From Prunus persica (lineage: Eukaryota > Streptophyta > Magnoliopsida > Rosales > Rosaceae): a DNA stretch of 64,000 nt. How positions within the stretch are numbered: the first letter of the stretch is position 1; the number at the start of each line of letters is the position of its first letter. This document shows, piece by piece, positions 11,055-22,086 of this stretch. The notes beneath the pieces are model-generated. The model had not been told where the DNA came from. It did no database searches and saw nothing but the letters and a program-made list of their open reading frames with translations. The stretch is taken from NCBI RefSeq assembly GCF_000346465.2, contig NC_034009.1, positions 30,438,131 to 30,502,130 of the forward strand, written 5' to 3'. The translations under genes were made by a program, and so were the position numbers.

Positions 11055-11210
11055 ATGGACGGTTTTAACCCTCAAATTAACGGCCAAATTGACGGAAGGA
11101 CTTAATTGGAACGGATGAGAGGCTTGGATGACCTAATTGCCTTAAAAAAAAATTCGTGGACCCAATTACAACTCGAGGTAAAGTTCAAGGACGCCTACAG
11201 TAGATAACCC
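11055..11210. repeat. Right TIR of the Mutator-like element
   Basis: Reverse complement similar to 4729-4885. The 9-bp duplication TTACTTTTA follows at 11,211-11,219. Confidence 0.8.
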
Positions 11211-11219
11211 TTACTTTTA

Positions 11220-11764
11220 ATATGTTAACTCTACTAAGTCCAACTCCCATCATCCACCCAACCAACACCCATTCTCCCATTCTCCGATCTAGCCTAACAC
11301 CACCACCACTGCCTCTCAACTTCTCTCTTTCTCTCCCCCCAACAGAGAACCACCCCATTTGTCCTATTATCTCTTCTTTGTTTTCGAATAATGCATTTTT
11401 TTTAGGTCAGAATATTCATCTAAGTTTGTACGATTTCACCATTGTAGGGGCTTTTTTCTTCCGGCATCTACAAATGGGCTGGGCTGCCGTAAAGAGCGAA
11501 CTGAAGAAATCGTCCCATGTATCTGAGTTCAGAAATCAAGCCCCAAGAATGCTTCGAAAGGACAGAGAAGCCTTAGGAAACATCTTGGTTACCTTCACCA
11601 ATGAAAATGACAACAGCTTACAGATAAATTTTCTAGCTTGGCATGAGAAGCTTGTGGCATGGGAGTAAAATTGTCATGAGTTTAGCACTGAAGAGAAAAC
11701 TAAGTGTTCCTGGGGGGGAGGGGGTGAAAGGGTATTAAGGTAGGAGATGAAGAGTTTGCAGAGA
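11220..11764. other. Spacer between Mutator-like and hAT elements
   Basis: A 148-codon ORF starts here (11,222-11,668) but has low-complexity Pro/Ser/Leu content and no recognisable domain, so I do not call it. Nothing else is seen. Confidence 0.4.
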
Positions 11765-11910
11765 GGTTTGGCCAGGGACGGACCCAGGAATTTTGTGTCG
11801 TGGGGTCATAGTGTAAAAGTTCAATTTTTTTTTTGAAAGATTAAAATAACATTGAAAATAAAACTAGAGTACATTCATTCATAATTCATGTAAAAAAATA
11901 ACATTACAAA

Positions 11911-13808
11911 TTACAATTGGCCACGACGAGGTTTCATATTTTGAAAACGTAGCATTATAGCTTCATTTTCAATACAATCAAAAACATCATTCTCAACATA
12001 AACAAGCAAGCTATCACTCAACCATTGATCTCCCATTTTGTTCCGAAGTGGACCTTTGATAATATTCATGACGGAGAATGCCCTCTCGACTGAAGCAGTA
12101 GCAACCGGTAAAACTAGAGCCAATGTAATAAGCAAATACACATAATTGAATGCTCGATGCATCCTTGTCTCCACCATTTTTTTTTGCAAGATCACCAATC
12201 CCTTGCAAGTAAGAGAAATCACTACTCGAACTCACATAATGAATATAAAGCTCAAGTTGATCATCAAGTGCCAAAAGATCCCCATCCGAAAAGTCTTGAG
12301 GATAAAATTGAGCAAGACGAAGTAACTTTTGTTTATCAAAAGCTACAAATGAATCATTTGGACTCAAACATGCCAAACAAATAAGCAACTCAGTATTTAC
12401 CTCATTAAAACGATCATCTAACTCCGTAAGTTGCTCGTCAATGACATAAATAAAGAGCTCCACATGATAATGATGACTATTTGTCTTTATTGGAGCATTA
12501 CGCCTTGACCTCCCTGGAAGTACGAAGGCCTCATCCATGGTAGGAACATCAATATGATGTTTGTCACAAAATGAAGACACCTCTTCAACCAATGCATCAA
12601 ACCCATTATTCCTCATCCAATGTAGTTTTTCCTTGCATGATTTCACCAAAGCCATTGCATTCACAATTTCTTGATCTTTCTTTTGCAATGCTTGTGACAC
12701 ATCATTTGTGAGTCCCAATATAGCCTTCATTAAGAATAGGTGAAACACAAACTGAAAAGTAAGCATTTCCCTTTGAATCTTATTTGCTTCACCGGCACTA
12801 TCATTGGGATTATCATCAATAATCATTTGAAGCACATGAATCACAGATGAAAACATAGAAATGATGCTAATAATGGTACCGTAATGTGAGCTCCATCGTG
12901 TGTCACCGGCACGTTTGAGACTTGTTTCTTGATGCAAACCTCGCCCTGTTATAAGACAATCATTTGCAAAAGCTATCACAAGTTCTTCTTGGAGTTGTGC
13001 TCTAAGTGCATCACGCCGCTTACACGATGCTCCAACATGGTTAACCACACTATTAGTGGTTGTGAAGAAAGAGGCAATATCAATATTCTTCTTTGCTACG
13101 GCAACAAGTGCTAGTTGAAGTTGATGAGCAAAGCAATGAACATAGTATGCACAAGGTTGTTCTCTCAAAATCTTTGTTTTAAGGCCATTCAACTCACCTC
13201 TCATATTGCTAGCTCCATCATAACCTTGTCCTCGTAACTTGGAAAAGCTCAAACCATTGGAAGAAAAGAATATGTCAATGGCATCCTTTAGTGTACTTGA
13301 AGTGGTGTCGGTAACATGTTGAACCCCCCACAAACCTTTCAATTACATGCCTTTTGTCATCCACATAACGCAACACCATAGCCATTTGCTCTTTCACAGA
13401 AATATCACGTGCTTCATCCACCAATATAGAAAAGAATCTATCTTTTAAACCACTCATGATGACATCAAGTGTTTCCCCGGCACATGCATTCACAATATCT
13501 TTTTGAATCTTTAGAGCTACTAACTTGAGATTCCCCGGAGCATTTTCCAACACAACTTCTTTAACTTTCTCATCATTGTCTGCAAGGAATTGCAATAACT
13601 CCAAGTAATTTCCCCTATTGCTTGAAGTTGCACTTTCATCATTTCCACGAAAAGAAAGACCTTGTCTCAATAGAAACTTAGTGCACTTGATTGATGCAAT
13701 TAAGCATCTTCGATATGCCATACGAGCTTGTTCAGAGTGTTTGCTCACAGTTGTTTCAATATGTGTATTTTGATTCAAGAGAACACCAAATTTATACCAA
13801 TTAACCAC
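11911..13808 (-). pseudogene. hAT transposase (TTF-finger/DUF4371 type), frameshifted
   Basis: Three overlapping frames make one protein of the DUF4371-plus-hAT-dimerisation family. The N-part (13,808-13,275) has the catalytic-core stretch FFSILVDEARDISVKEQMA. The middle (13,342-12,014) contains LRGQGYDGASNMRGELNGL and GDTRWSSHYGTI. The C-part has the dimerisation signature PVATASVERAFSVMNIIK followed by LRNKM. One extra G in a run at about 13,325 and one extra A in the run at 12,177-12,185 break the frame. The usual N-terminal TTF zinc finger (roughly the first 100 residues) was not found upstream of 13,808. The cell-wide role would have been DNA transposition. As it stands it is inactive. 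Confidence 0.9.
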
Positions 13809-13973
13809 AAAAAATTCATAAATGAAACATCCAATAAATCAAAACAACACCAAATTTATACCAATTAACCACAAAAAATTCATAAGTGAAACATCCAATA
13901 AATCAAAACAACACCAAATTTATACCAATTAACCACAAAAAATTCATAAATGAAACATCCAATAAATCTAAAC
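13782..13973. repeat. Tandem repeat, 64-bp unit, 3 copies
   Basis: The block AACACCAAATTTATACC recurs at 13,782, 13,846 and 13,910, exactly 64 bp apart. The first copy overlaps the start of the remaining transposase frame. Confidence 0.93.
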
Positions 13974-14274
13974 AATATAATACAATCATAAATTCAATTT
14001 CAATTCAAGCAATTTAGGTTTAGAGTTAGAATTTACCTTGAATTGTGAGGTGGTGGAAGTGGAGGCAAGCTTTTGAAAGTGGCGGAGCTGCTGGCAGCGG
14101 CAACAATGGAGGATTTGGGGCTTCAAGGCTTGGTGGGCAAGAGGGTTAAAGGTTTGTGGGGGGTGGAGATTGGGGATTTAGGTTTGAGGGTTTAGAAAAT
14201 AGGTGTTTTGGAATGAAAATTCGGGAGGAAGAAGCTGGGCATCTGTTCAGTTTTTTTTTTTTATAACACCTGGA

Positions 14275-14458
14275 CCAAAACGGCGTCGTTTTGGATCAGA
14301 CACGCGAATTTTTTTTTAAACTCGCTGGCCAAAACGTCGTCGTTTTGGACAGCGTGTTTTTAAAAAAAAATAACCCGGGCTGGTCCAAAACGACGCCGTT
14401 TTGGCTAGTCTGTTTTTAAAAAAAAATTAGAAGCTGGGCCAAAACGACGCCGTTTTGG
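14275..14458. repeat. Four spaced 20-bp palindromes (hAT subterminal repeats)
   Basis: Near-perfect palindromes of the form CCAAAACGRCGYCGTTTTGG at 14,275-14,294, 14,329-14,348, 14,385-14,404 and 14,439-14,458. They are spaced 54, 56 and 54 bp apart and separated by T/A-rich linkers. They lie within 355 bp of the right terminus, where hAT elements carry repeated subterminal transposase-binding sites. Confidence 0.92.
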
Positions 14459-14636
14459 CCAGCTTCTTTCAAACAGAACAGAGCTTTCCTGTTCATCTTC
14501 TTCTTGCTCTGTCTGTAAATCCTCTCTCTCATGGGGTCACACCCCAATTCAAAGGCACCTTCTACCTTGCTTCCATGGAGTCCATGGGGTCGTTTGACCC
14601 CATTGACCCCACTGTGGGTCCGTCCCTGGGTTTGGC

Positions 14637-16195
14637 TGAGAATAAGGAAAAAAAGATGAATGGGTGGCTTGAGTATTATTTATGGCAGCTTGACAGTGAC
14701 TCTGTCAAATGCTAGAGCAGCCTGCCAGAATGCGGAAAAATGGGGAGGAGGATGAACAGCACGAATTTTCTGGGTGTTGCAGGTGAGAGAGGAAGCTTGC
14801 TCTCTGAAATGTAGGTTGGTTTCGTTGGGTAGAAGATGCCTCATTTTATAGCCGCTGGAAACCATTCTTTCCCAAGAAACCCTAATAGTTTCCACCCAAT
14901 TTGGCCAAGCTTTTCCCTTCCATTCTCCTCTCCTCCCTTGACTTTTCCTATCTTGGTGAATTTCATCTACCTATTTGCACAAAATCAGGGATTTTTGGGA
15001 GCTCAAGGCCCCTTTCCCGCAGCTGTTTCGGTGGGAAACTCTCATTCTCATGTATTTTTCTTCTTCTTTCCTTTCTCCTTTCATGGCTAGATCTTATGAA
15101 GGAAAGCAAATGGATGTACATACTGGTTCGAATGGTGCTTCTCCTCCTGGCAACTTGCGCGCTAATATCCTTTGGTTTCTTGAATGTTTTTTGCTTGAAA
15201 CTTGCTCCCCCCATGTGCTGGAACCTCCCAACAGCTTTTGTTCAATGAACCTTCAAACCTCCCCTTCGTGGCTTTTGTTGTTCCAGCCAAGTGCTGGGGC
15301 CTTTGTAGCTCATTATGGTAATTGTATGGGCTAAGGTGGTTCATTAAGTAAGTGGGCTATTTTTATTAAACGTTGGGCTTTTTGGTTGAGTCAATAGGCT
15401 ATTTTGATAGGGCTATTTTTTTCCTCTTTTGTGCTCACCCACATGTTTGGGCCTAAGAAATGGGCTTGAGTCCCTAGGCTCCCAAGCAACCCGAGACTTC
15501 CATTTTTCGGCTCATTAATAGGCCTCATGTCGATTTATTACCATTCATACCACAACTCACTCAAGCAAGCCCTGAGTATTTGAGTGGCTTGGGGCCCACT
15601 TAAGTTTGTGGCGTGATTGGGTGCGGAATAATAATTCCTTGCTTGGCATGGCATGTCGCTCGGCATGCTTCAATTTTATCGTCTTTGAATTGGGGCACGG
15701 TGCTCAGTTTAGCATGGGCTTGTATTTTATAATATTATTTCAGTCCTTGGCATGGCAAATTATTTATTTAGCATGACACGTAGACTATGACTTGTATATG
15801 ATGAGCCTTCGTGTACTCCGATATGTGACTTTTCTTAATACAGTATCGTATTGGACCGAAAACTTATTTGAGCCTAACCATGGACTTTTTTGGGCCTCAA
15901 CAACCATATCTATACCATGTTCCTTGATTTTAATTGAAATATGGTGTTCTCTTAACTTATTTATGCTTGGAGGAATTTTATTTATATAACTTTATTAGTT
16001 AGAACGTTGCTATGTTTATTCTTGAGAATTATTGTGGGAGCGTTCTAGTTTCCAATTACAAAAAGCCACGTGGATGAGAAAAATATTTCTTTTATTCAGA
16101 ATCCCTATGTTAATTAATTGAGCCCATTTATTTGGCCAATTAATTAATACTAAAAATAAGAATAATATTTTAAATATGGGACAAAGATAATATCA
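14637..16195. other. Unassigned non-coding stretch
   Basis: Continues the target DNA of the hAT element. There are several 60-120 codon ORFs in different frames, none with recognisable domains. The 15,340-15,960 part is rich in GGGCT/GGCCCA words and may be worn retroelement DNA. No gene is supported. Confidence 0.4.
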
Positions 16196-16375
16196 CCAAT
16201 TTCGATATTATCCCAATTTGGAGATATATCACCAAATTAGGAGATTTGATATCGAGGTACTTCTAAAAACCCAAACATTCATCACCAATTTAGATATTTA
16301 TACGCAAAGAGCCTATAAATACACGGCTACACCGAACATTCAAGGTACTTCTAAAAACCCGAAAATACCCAAAGC

Positions 16376-16471
<96 letters not shown>

Positions 16472-16510
16472 TTTCTCCACACGGCTCCAGCCACCTGACT
16501 CTCACCTTAA
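16196..16510. mobile_element. Possible LTR relic with (TC)n(TA)n microsatellite
   Basis: The segment CCTATAAATACACGGCTACA, with a following 'AAGGTACTTCTAAA', and the later CACACGGCTCCAGCCACC echo the LTR of the element at 17,940-26,583 (TATAAAAGTATAGCCATACA ... GGCTCCGGCCACC). Between them is (TC)n at 16,381-16,455 and (TA)n to 16,471. It is probably a solo LTR of a related family, but the ends are not defined. Confidence 0.4.
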
Positions 16511-16639
16511 AAATTACGTACAAACGCACTAAAGTTGACATGAGATTCGATATTATGCAAAGGTTTTTTTTTCGTATTAATAAAAACGGTGGTGAATTAA
16601 AACATTGTTCATGAATCAAATGAACTATACGATCCTATG

Positions 16640-17168
16640 CTTCTCAATTTTTATATTTTTCCTTTCGCAGATTCGGCGACACTTATGCATCTGTTACATT
16701 TATGGTTATAATGTCATTAAATGAGATATTGTATCATTTTTTTATATAAATAGAACTTCAAATCGCATCAAATTTACTTTATTTTATTTTTGTTTAGATG
16801 TTCAAGATTCGCTTTTGTAAGGTTTGATATTCAATGTTAGACTACTCTATATACCCAAGAGAGGCTGTATGGCGATTTTATTATTATTATTATTATTTTG
16901 CAGAATAATCATCTAGCAATTCATAATAGTTGCTGAGAGTGTTTGTCTCACATTGAAATGTTAAGGGATCTAGCCTAGGTTTATAAGGAGTTGGGCTACT
17001 CCTCCCATTGCCAATTGGTTTTGGAGTGGAACCTCAACTCCTTATAAACCTAGGTTAAGTCCCTTAACATTTCAATGTGGGACAAACACTCTCAACAATA
17101 GTTTCATGCACAGAGAAAGAAAAATAGAGGCAACAGTAGGGGGGGAAAAAAGAGGACAAAATACTAAC
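16640..17168. repeat. Duplicated intron flank of exon copy (matches about 56,150-56,532)
   Basis: Shares blocks such as GTTCAAGATT and GTTTGATATTCAATGT, and the run up to the splice donor of the adjoining ectodomain exon, with 56,150-56,532. This shows that the non-coding DNA was duplicated too. Confidence 0.7.
16930..17098. mobile_element. Foldback MITE, about 169 bp
   Basis: The two arms (TTGCTGAGAGTGTTTGTCTC ... and ... GGGACAAACACTCTCAACAA) are inverted copies of about 60 bp. They are flanked by TAG on both sides. The duplicate locus at about 56,485 has the uninterrupted site (CATAATAATTTCATG), which confirms insertion. Confidence 0.85.
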
Positions 17169-17939
17169 CCTTATCGTACGAACCACAGCGCCAAGAAAAA
17201 GTCCCCCGTGGGCAGAGACACCTAAAATGGTAGGTTGTGTAATTGAAGCCGCACCTCCCTCCACTGTCTTGGCAGCGGCTGCAGTCACTAGCAAACCAAT
17301 TCAGGTCAAACCCTCTGCTCAAAACCTCTTGTATTAATCCCACCTCACCATTCTCATACCCTCCTCTAGCATGACACACCACCACTTCTCCTCTATACTT
17401 GTGACTTCCAAATTTTGGATATTCATCCTAAGGCAGAGCCAGAACTGAAGTATTACTTCTGGTTTTGTTAGTTGCCTGATCAAAGCAACCGACTTTGTAC
17501 TTTGGAAATGACTCAACCACAGAAGAGTTGCAATTGTAGAGCAAAAAGAAGTCAGCTTGGTTTGAAGCCAACTCGAACTGATCATTGGGAAGGGTTAAGT
17601 TATGGAGTGATGAAATATCATTGTTACAAGCAGTGCTTACTAAGTAGCCCGAAAGCAGAGAATTTGAGACAAGAAGAGACTAAGAGACTTTCTTTGGTAA
17701 TCGATGTTGTGGCTGGTGTAATTGTTACCAGACAATTGGAGAAGTGGGTAGGCATCTTCACCATCTCCATGGCAAGAGAGCTGGAAGCCAGGGTACCCAC
17801 AGAAGGGATCTTGCTTGCCTTGGATGTAGAATGGATAGCTAATGTCTTCGCGGCCACAACTTACGGGCACACTGCAGTTTTGGTAGTAAAAGTCCAGAGC
17901 AAATGAGGCTTCTGTTAGGAGGAGAAACATCAAAATGAG
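17169..17939 (-). pseudogene. LRK10-like ectodomain exon (upstream type, copy 1), split and frameshifted
   Basis: Homologous to the intact exon at 56,533-57,313: signal-peptide remainder (LLLTEASFA), then a GUB_WAK_bind domain (CSVPVSCGREDISYPFYIQG, CGYPGFQLSC), and a C-terminal WAK-associated cysteine cluster (DCSRCQDSGGRCGFNYT). An 8-bp insertion near 17,680 (duplicated TAAGAGAC) shifts the frame. The 5' end of the exon with its ATG is displaced to 26,584-26,609 by the 8.6-kb retroelement, which entered within the signal peptide. The splice donor (GTTAGT, at 17,168) is still present. It is a dead copy. Confidence 0.9.
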
Positions 17940-18595
17940 TGTGGGAACCTAATTAAATCAAACCCTAGGTCAAATAATTCCTACCATTTGGGGATTATTT
18001 GACCAAATTGGGAGTCAATCAACCTAATTAGGAGTTACTCAATTTAATTGGGAATTATCCAATTAAATTGAACGTTACCTAATTAGGTTGAGATTTGATT
18101 TGGTTAATTACCACGATCCCCAATTAAATGAGAAGATACCTAATTGAATCGGGATTTGATTTGATACCTACCACAATTAGGGATTTGATTTACCCTAATA
18201 AATCAAATCCCTAATTAATCAAATCAATCCCAAAAAGGGGAGGAATAATTCCCTTCCATCTACGGAATTATTCCTCAGAAACCCTAGCCTCCGAGACTAC
18301 TACAAAAGCATAGCCATACACAATGGTTGAGGTACGTCTAAATTCCTACTGAAACTCTGCATAAATTATTTCTCAAAAACCCTAGCCACCTCCTTTCTTT
18401 CTCTCTCTCACACAGGGCTCCGGCCACCCGGTTTTCCTTGAAACACCCTACCTGACTTAGGTATCGGAGGGCCTTTGGCCAACACCCCCCGGGTGTGGTC
18501 CTTTTACTCCGATCTGTTTTGCAGGGAGAGAGAGAAGCAGAGAAGACGAAGCAATCTTTGGCGAATATTCTCCCGTGAGATTATTTGCACAAACA
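17940..18595 (+). repeat. 5' LTR of the 8.6-kb element
   Basis: Direct copy of 25,909-26,583, lacking 19 bp (the block containing CACACGGCTATGGCC). Confidence 0.93.
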
Positions 18596-18682
18596 AATTG
18601 GTGCTTTCATTGAGAGCACGAGATATACTCGAAGCGTGCTCCAAACCTATTTTTTCAATCCACCGAAGCCTTCCAAACAACC

Positions 18683-20908
18683 ATGGTTGGAAGCAAAAGC
18701 CTTAGGGGCAAAACCACCGCGATGGCGCACTCCGGAACGGCCGAAGCCTCGCTGCCACCACGAGGTACAGCTGCTGCCAGAGTTTTGCAGCAACCTCCCA
18801 TCGCTGCCAGCACGTTCCAGCAGCTTCCCAGCGAGTTCCAGCAGCCTCCCATGGCTGCCAGAGCATTCCAACAGCTTCCCGGAGATTCCCAGCAGCCTCC
18901 CATGGCTGCCAGCGCGTTCCAGCAGCTTCCTGGCGGGTTCCAGCAGCCCCTCGTGGCTGCCCATGCTGTCCAGCCACCTCCGGCAGCTACGCAATCTCTC
19001 CAAACAACTGCTATAGCAACCGGAACGCAGCAGCAGCTGTGCCATGTGGCTGCTGAAATTGCAGCGCAGCCGTGCAGCCCCGTGGCCTCCTCCGTCGTGC
19101 AACTGCAAGGCTTAGGTGCCGGTGCCGCCACCTATGACAGTGCCGCCATTCGTGACCACCTCAATGCCATCTCGGGCCATTCCCTAGTCTTGGAGCAAAT
19201 CCATTCACTCGCTCCTTTGCAACCACACTTGACGTATGCACCCGTGTGCACATCTAATGGAACCCTAGCCCATCTGCCATTGGGCCTGACCCATACCTCT
19301 ATTCCCGACCCGCGCAGTCAAGTGAGCCTTAACTCATGAGTAGATCAGCTTACACAAAGGGTTGACGACCAAAACAATTTAATTGGCCAGCTCCTCAGGC
19401 AGATCAACTTCGGTTAAAACCTTGGAGCCCATGACAATAAGGGAAGGATCTGCGAGCATACCGGCGAGCATTTTGAGGGATCCCAGACTAGTCAGTCAGA
19501 GACAAACTGGCAGGGGAGAGAACAAGATCGAGCTGGCGAGACGCAGACATCTGCAAGTCGTACTCTGAGCCAATCGACGATCCATTCAAGACTAGGCACA
19601 CAAGGGGCACGAGTCCGTGAACGATTGCGTGACGAACGCAACGACCGAAGTTTACTAACCCGCTCGAGAACCAACTTGCGACAACAACTCGTGGAGGAAT
19701 CTTCGCAAGCTCAATCCACCAATCTGCCTCACGGGCAAGGTAACCGAGGGGCTCAACTTCTTCAAGTCGATGAGGAAGCCAACCATCCCCGCCTGAATCA
19801 CGAGGGTAGCCAACGTGATCGGCAAGCCATGCGCGCGGAGGACGTCAAGAAGCTCGTAAACGACCGACTTCGTAACTTAAAGATTGGTAGAAATTTCGAA
19901 GATGCTCTACACAGGGAGGTGGACCAAGCAAACTCTACGCCTTTCACTGCCGAGATCGAGCAGACTGCTCCCCCAAAGAAATTCTCAATGCCTTCATTCA
20001 CGCATTTCAAAGGGGATTCCGATCCCGAGAGTCATCTAAAGCACTTCAAAAGTATCATGATCTTCTACAAGGCTAACGATGCGCTGATGTGCAAGGTGTT
20101 TGCAATGACCTTGCTAGGAGCAGCCCAAGACTGGTTCTACTCCCTGCCATCTGGGTCGATCAACAGCTTCAAGGAGCTAGCTTACGTCTTCACCAAAGAA
20201 TACACCTCTTACCGGACGATCAAGAAGAACCCTGATCACCTGTTCAACCGGCAAAAGAAGTATGAAGAATCCCTTCGAGATTACATCAAGAGGTTCAAAG
20301 CAGAAAGGGCGAACATCATTGGATGTGACGACCGAATCGCGTCATCGGCCTTCAAGAGGGGCTTGCCAATTGAGTGTGAGCTGTATCGTGAGCTGACCAT
20401 CTCTCCCTGCCAAACACTAGTAGAAGTCTTCGCGACAGCAGAGCGCTATGCACTTTGGGACGATGACCGGACCGTCGCAAAGAAAGCTTCCAAGCAGGCC
20501 GATCAACCGGTTGAACCGGCCAGCCAAAGAAACGACATGATAAAAGACAAGGATGGGGGCAAGCGCGAATTACAGCCTCAGGGGGGTGCTCCAACAACTG
20601 AGACCTACACCAAGTTCACTATTTCGATACAGCAGATCCTAGCCCAAGTAAAGAACATGCCTTGGTTGAAGAAATCATCGCCTTTGAAGGGAAACCCCGC
20701 CAAGAAGGATACCAGTAGATACTGCGAATTCCATGAAGGGCACGGTCATTACACAAATGACTGCTTCGCCTGGAAAAAGCACCTCGAAGAACTGGTCGGA
20801 GACGGCCATTGCATGAAATTCATTGCAAAGGGGGCTATACAGCAAATCAAAGATCGTGACGCGGCCGCCAACGAACCTCCACAAAAAAAGTCATATAGAT
20901 CAGCATGA
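18683..20908 (+). pseudogene. Retrotransposon gag (Tat-like), two in-frame stops
   Basis: A single frame of 742 codons is interrupted by TGA at 19,337-19,339 and TAA at 19,415-19,417. The N-terminal part is Gln/Pro/Ala-rich with imperfect FQQLP repeats. The middle part (about 20,090-20,370) is a retrotransposon gag domain with GAAQDWFYSLP, then FTKEYTSYRTIKKNPDHLF and DYIKRF. The C-terminal YCEFHEGHGHYTNDC is a His-rich zinc-knuckle-like motif typical of this lineage. The product would package element RNA. The two stops mean that full-length Gag is not made from this copy without readthrough. The longest intact part is 19,625-20,908. Confidence 0.88.
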
Positions 20909-21283
20909 TCTTAGCCGACTTTAAGAGTCTAGGCTGACCACCGAGGAGCAGAAGAGAAAGATCATGCAAGCGACAAGCGAAGGTCTCCCAAGCTGTCACC
21001 TGCTACCCAGTCATGGAAGACGATCCTAACATCACCTTGTAAGGGAAGGAAGTTCCAAGACAACGGAATGCCCATCACCTCCGAAGGTACTATCTACGAA
21101 GCTCCTCGCCTATCAGCTCAGCTCTAAGCAGGCACCCAAGCCTCCCTCACCTCCATTGAAGACAAGTTACTTTTGATGTTACTCATGCAAGCTCATCTTT
21201 TTGTTCAATAAAGCAATGTAGTCACACAGACATCAATACAAGTTCAAGCTTTTCTTTCCAATGGAGTGTTCACAAAAGCAATT
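20909..21283 (+). other. Scar of deleted pol region
   Basis: A short stretch after gag with no polymerase domain. A few words (for example the out-of-frame TAEEQKRKI-like peptide near 20,940) suggest worn coding DNA. The tandem repeats start directly after it. Confidence 0.4.
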
Positions 21284-22068
21284 GACACGTCTCCGGGTGT
21301 AGGCCAAACGGGTCACACTCATCGACACGTCTCCGGACGTAGGCCAAACGGGCCACACACATCGACACGTCTCCGGACGTAGGCTAAACGGGCCACACAC
21401 ATCGACACGTCTCCGGACGTAGGCCAAACGGGTCACACTCATCGACACGTCTCCGGACGTAGGCCAAACGGGCCACACTCATCGACACGTCTCCGGACGT
21501 AGGCCAGACGGGCCACACTCATCGACACGTCTCCAGACGTAGGCCAAACGGGCCACACACATCGACACGTCTCCGGACGTAGGCCAAACGGGTCACACTC
21601 ATCGACGCGTCTCCGGACGTAGGCCAAACGGGTCACACTCATCGACGCGTCTCCGGACGTAGGCCAAACGGGCCACACACATCGACACGTCTCCGGACAT
21701 AGGCCAAACGGGCCACACACATCGACACGTCTCCAGACGTAGGCCAAACGGGCCACACACACCGACACGTCTCCAGACGTAGGCAAAACGGGCCACACAC
21801 ACCGACACGTCTCCAGACGTAGGCAAAACGGGCCACACACATCGACACGTCTCTGGACGTAGGCCAAACGGGCCACACACACCGACACGTCTCCAGACGT
21901 AGGCCAAACGGGCCACACACATCGACACGTCTCCAGATGTAGGCCAAACGGGCCACACACATCGACACGTCTCCGGACGTAGGCCAAACGGGTAACATAC
22001 ATCGACAAGTCTCCGGACGTAGGCCAAGCGAGCCACTCATCGACATATCTTTGGACATAGGCCAAACA
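21284..22068. repeat. Minisatellite, 40-bp unit, about 19-20 copies
   Basis: Unit GACACGTCTCCGGACGTAGG followed by CCAAACGGGCCACACACATC, repeated head to tail with a few variant positions (C/T in GGG[C/T]CACAC, CCGG/CCAG). It lies between gag and the antisense ORF. Long minus-strand ORFs here are translations of the repeat. Confidence 0.97.
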
Positions 22069-22086
22069 TGCTGTGACCTGGGAAAA

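Larger units (their letters stand above)
4729..11210. mobile_element. Mutator-like element (Pack-MULE) with nested solo LTRs
   Basis: The termini are inverted repeats of about 155 bp: GGATTATCTACTGTAGACG at 4729 and its complement ending CAGTAGATAACCC at 11,210. They are flanked by a perfect 9-bp duplication TTACTTTTA (4720-4728 and 11,211-11,219). Long TIRs plus a 9-bp duplication identify a Mutator-like element. Without the two solo LTRs nested in it (5175-7770 and 8129-10,805) the element is only about 1.2 kb and carries a fragment of a G-type lectin receptor kinase instead of a transposase, which is the Pack-MULE layout. Confidence 0.85.
11773..14628 (-). mobile_element. hAT transposon, 2,856 bp, disrupted
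   Basis: The terminal inverted repeats are a perfect 14 bp (CAGGGACGGACCCA at 11,773 and its complement ending at 14,628). They are flanked by a perfect 8-bp duplication GGTTTGGC (11,765-11,772 and 14,629-14,636), the hAT hallmark. It carries a minus-strand transposase relic, a 64-bp tandem repeat upstream of it and four 20-bp palindromes near the right end. Confidence 0.93.

Noticed and set aside
11222..11668. 148-codon plus-strand ORF
   Set aside because: Low-complexity Pro/Ser/Leu start, no domain, and it directly follows the MULE target duplication. Most likely chance.
14836..15334. Overlapping ORFs of 84-119 codons
   Set aside because: Three frames open at once with leucine/phenylalanine-rich content. 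No recognisable protein.
16218..16619. ORFs on both strands with poly-(Leu-Ser) and poly-(Arg-Glu)
   Set aside because: Translations of the (TC)n microsatellite.
18647..19131. Minus-strand ORFs opposite the gag N-terminus
   Set aside because: Shadows of the FQQLP-type repeats of gag in other frames.
21284..22068. Regular short repeats resembling a CRISPR array
   Set aside because: Units are head to tail without unique spacers, and this is plant DNA inside a retroelement.
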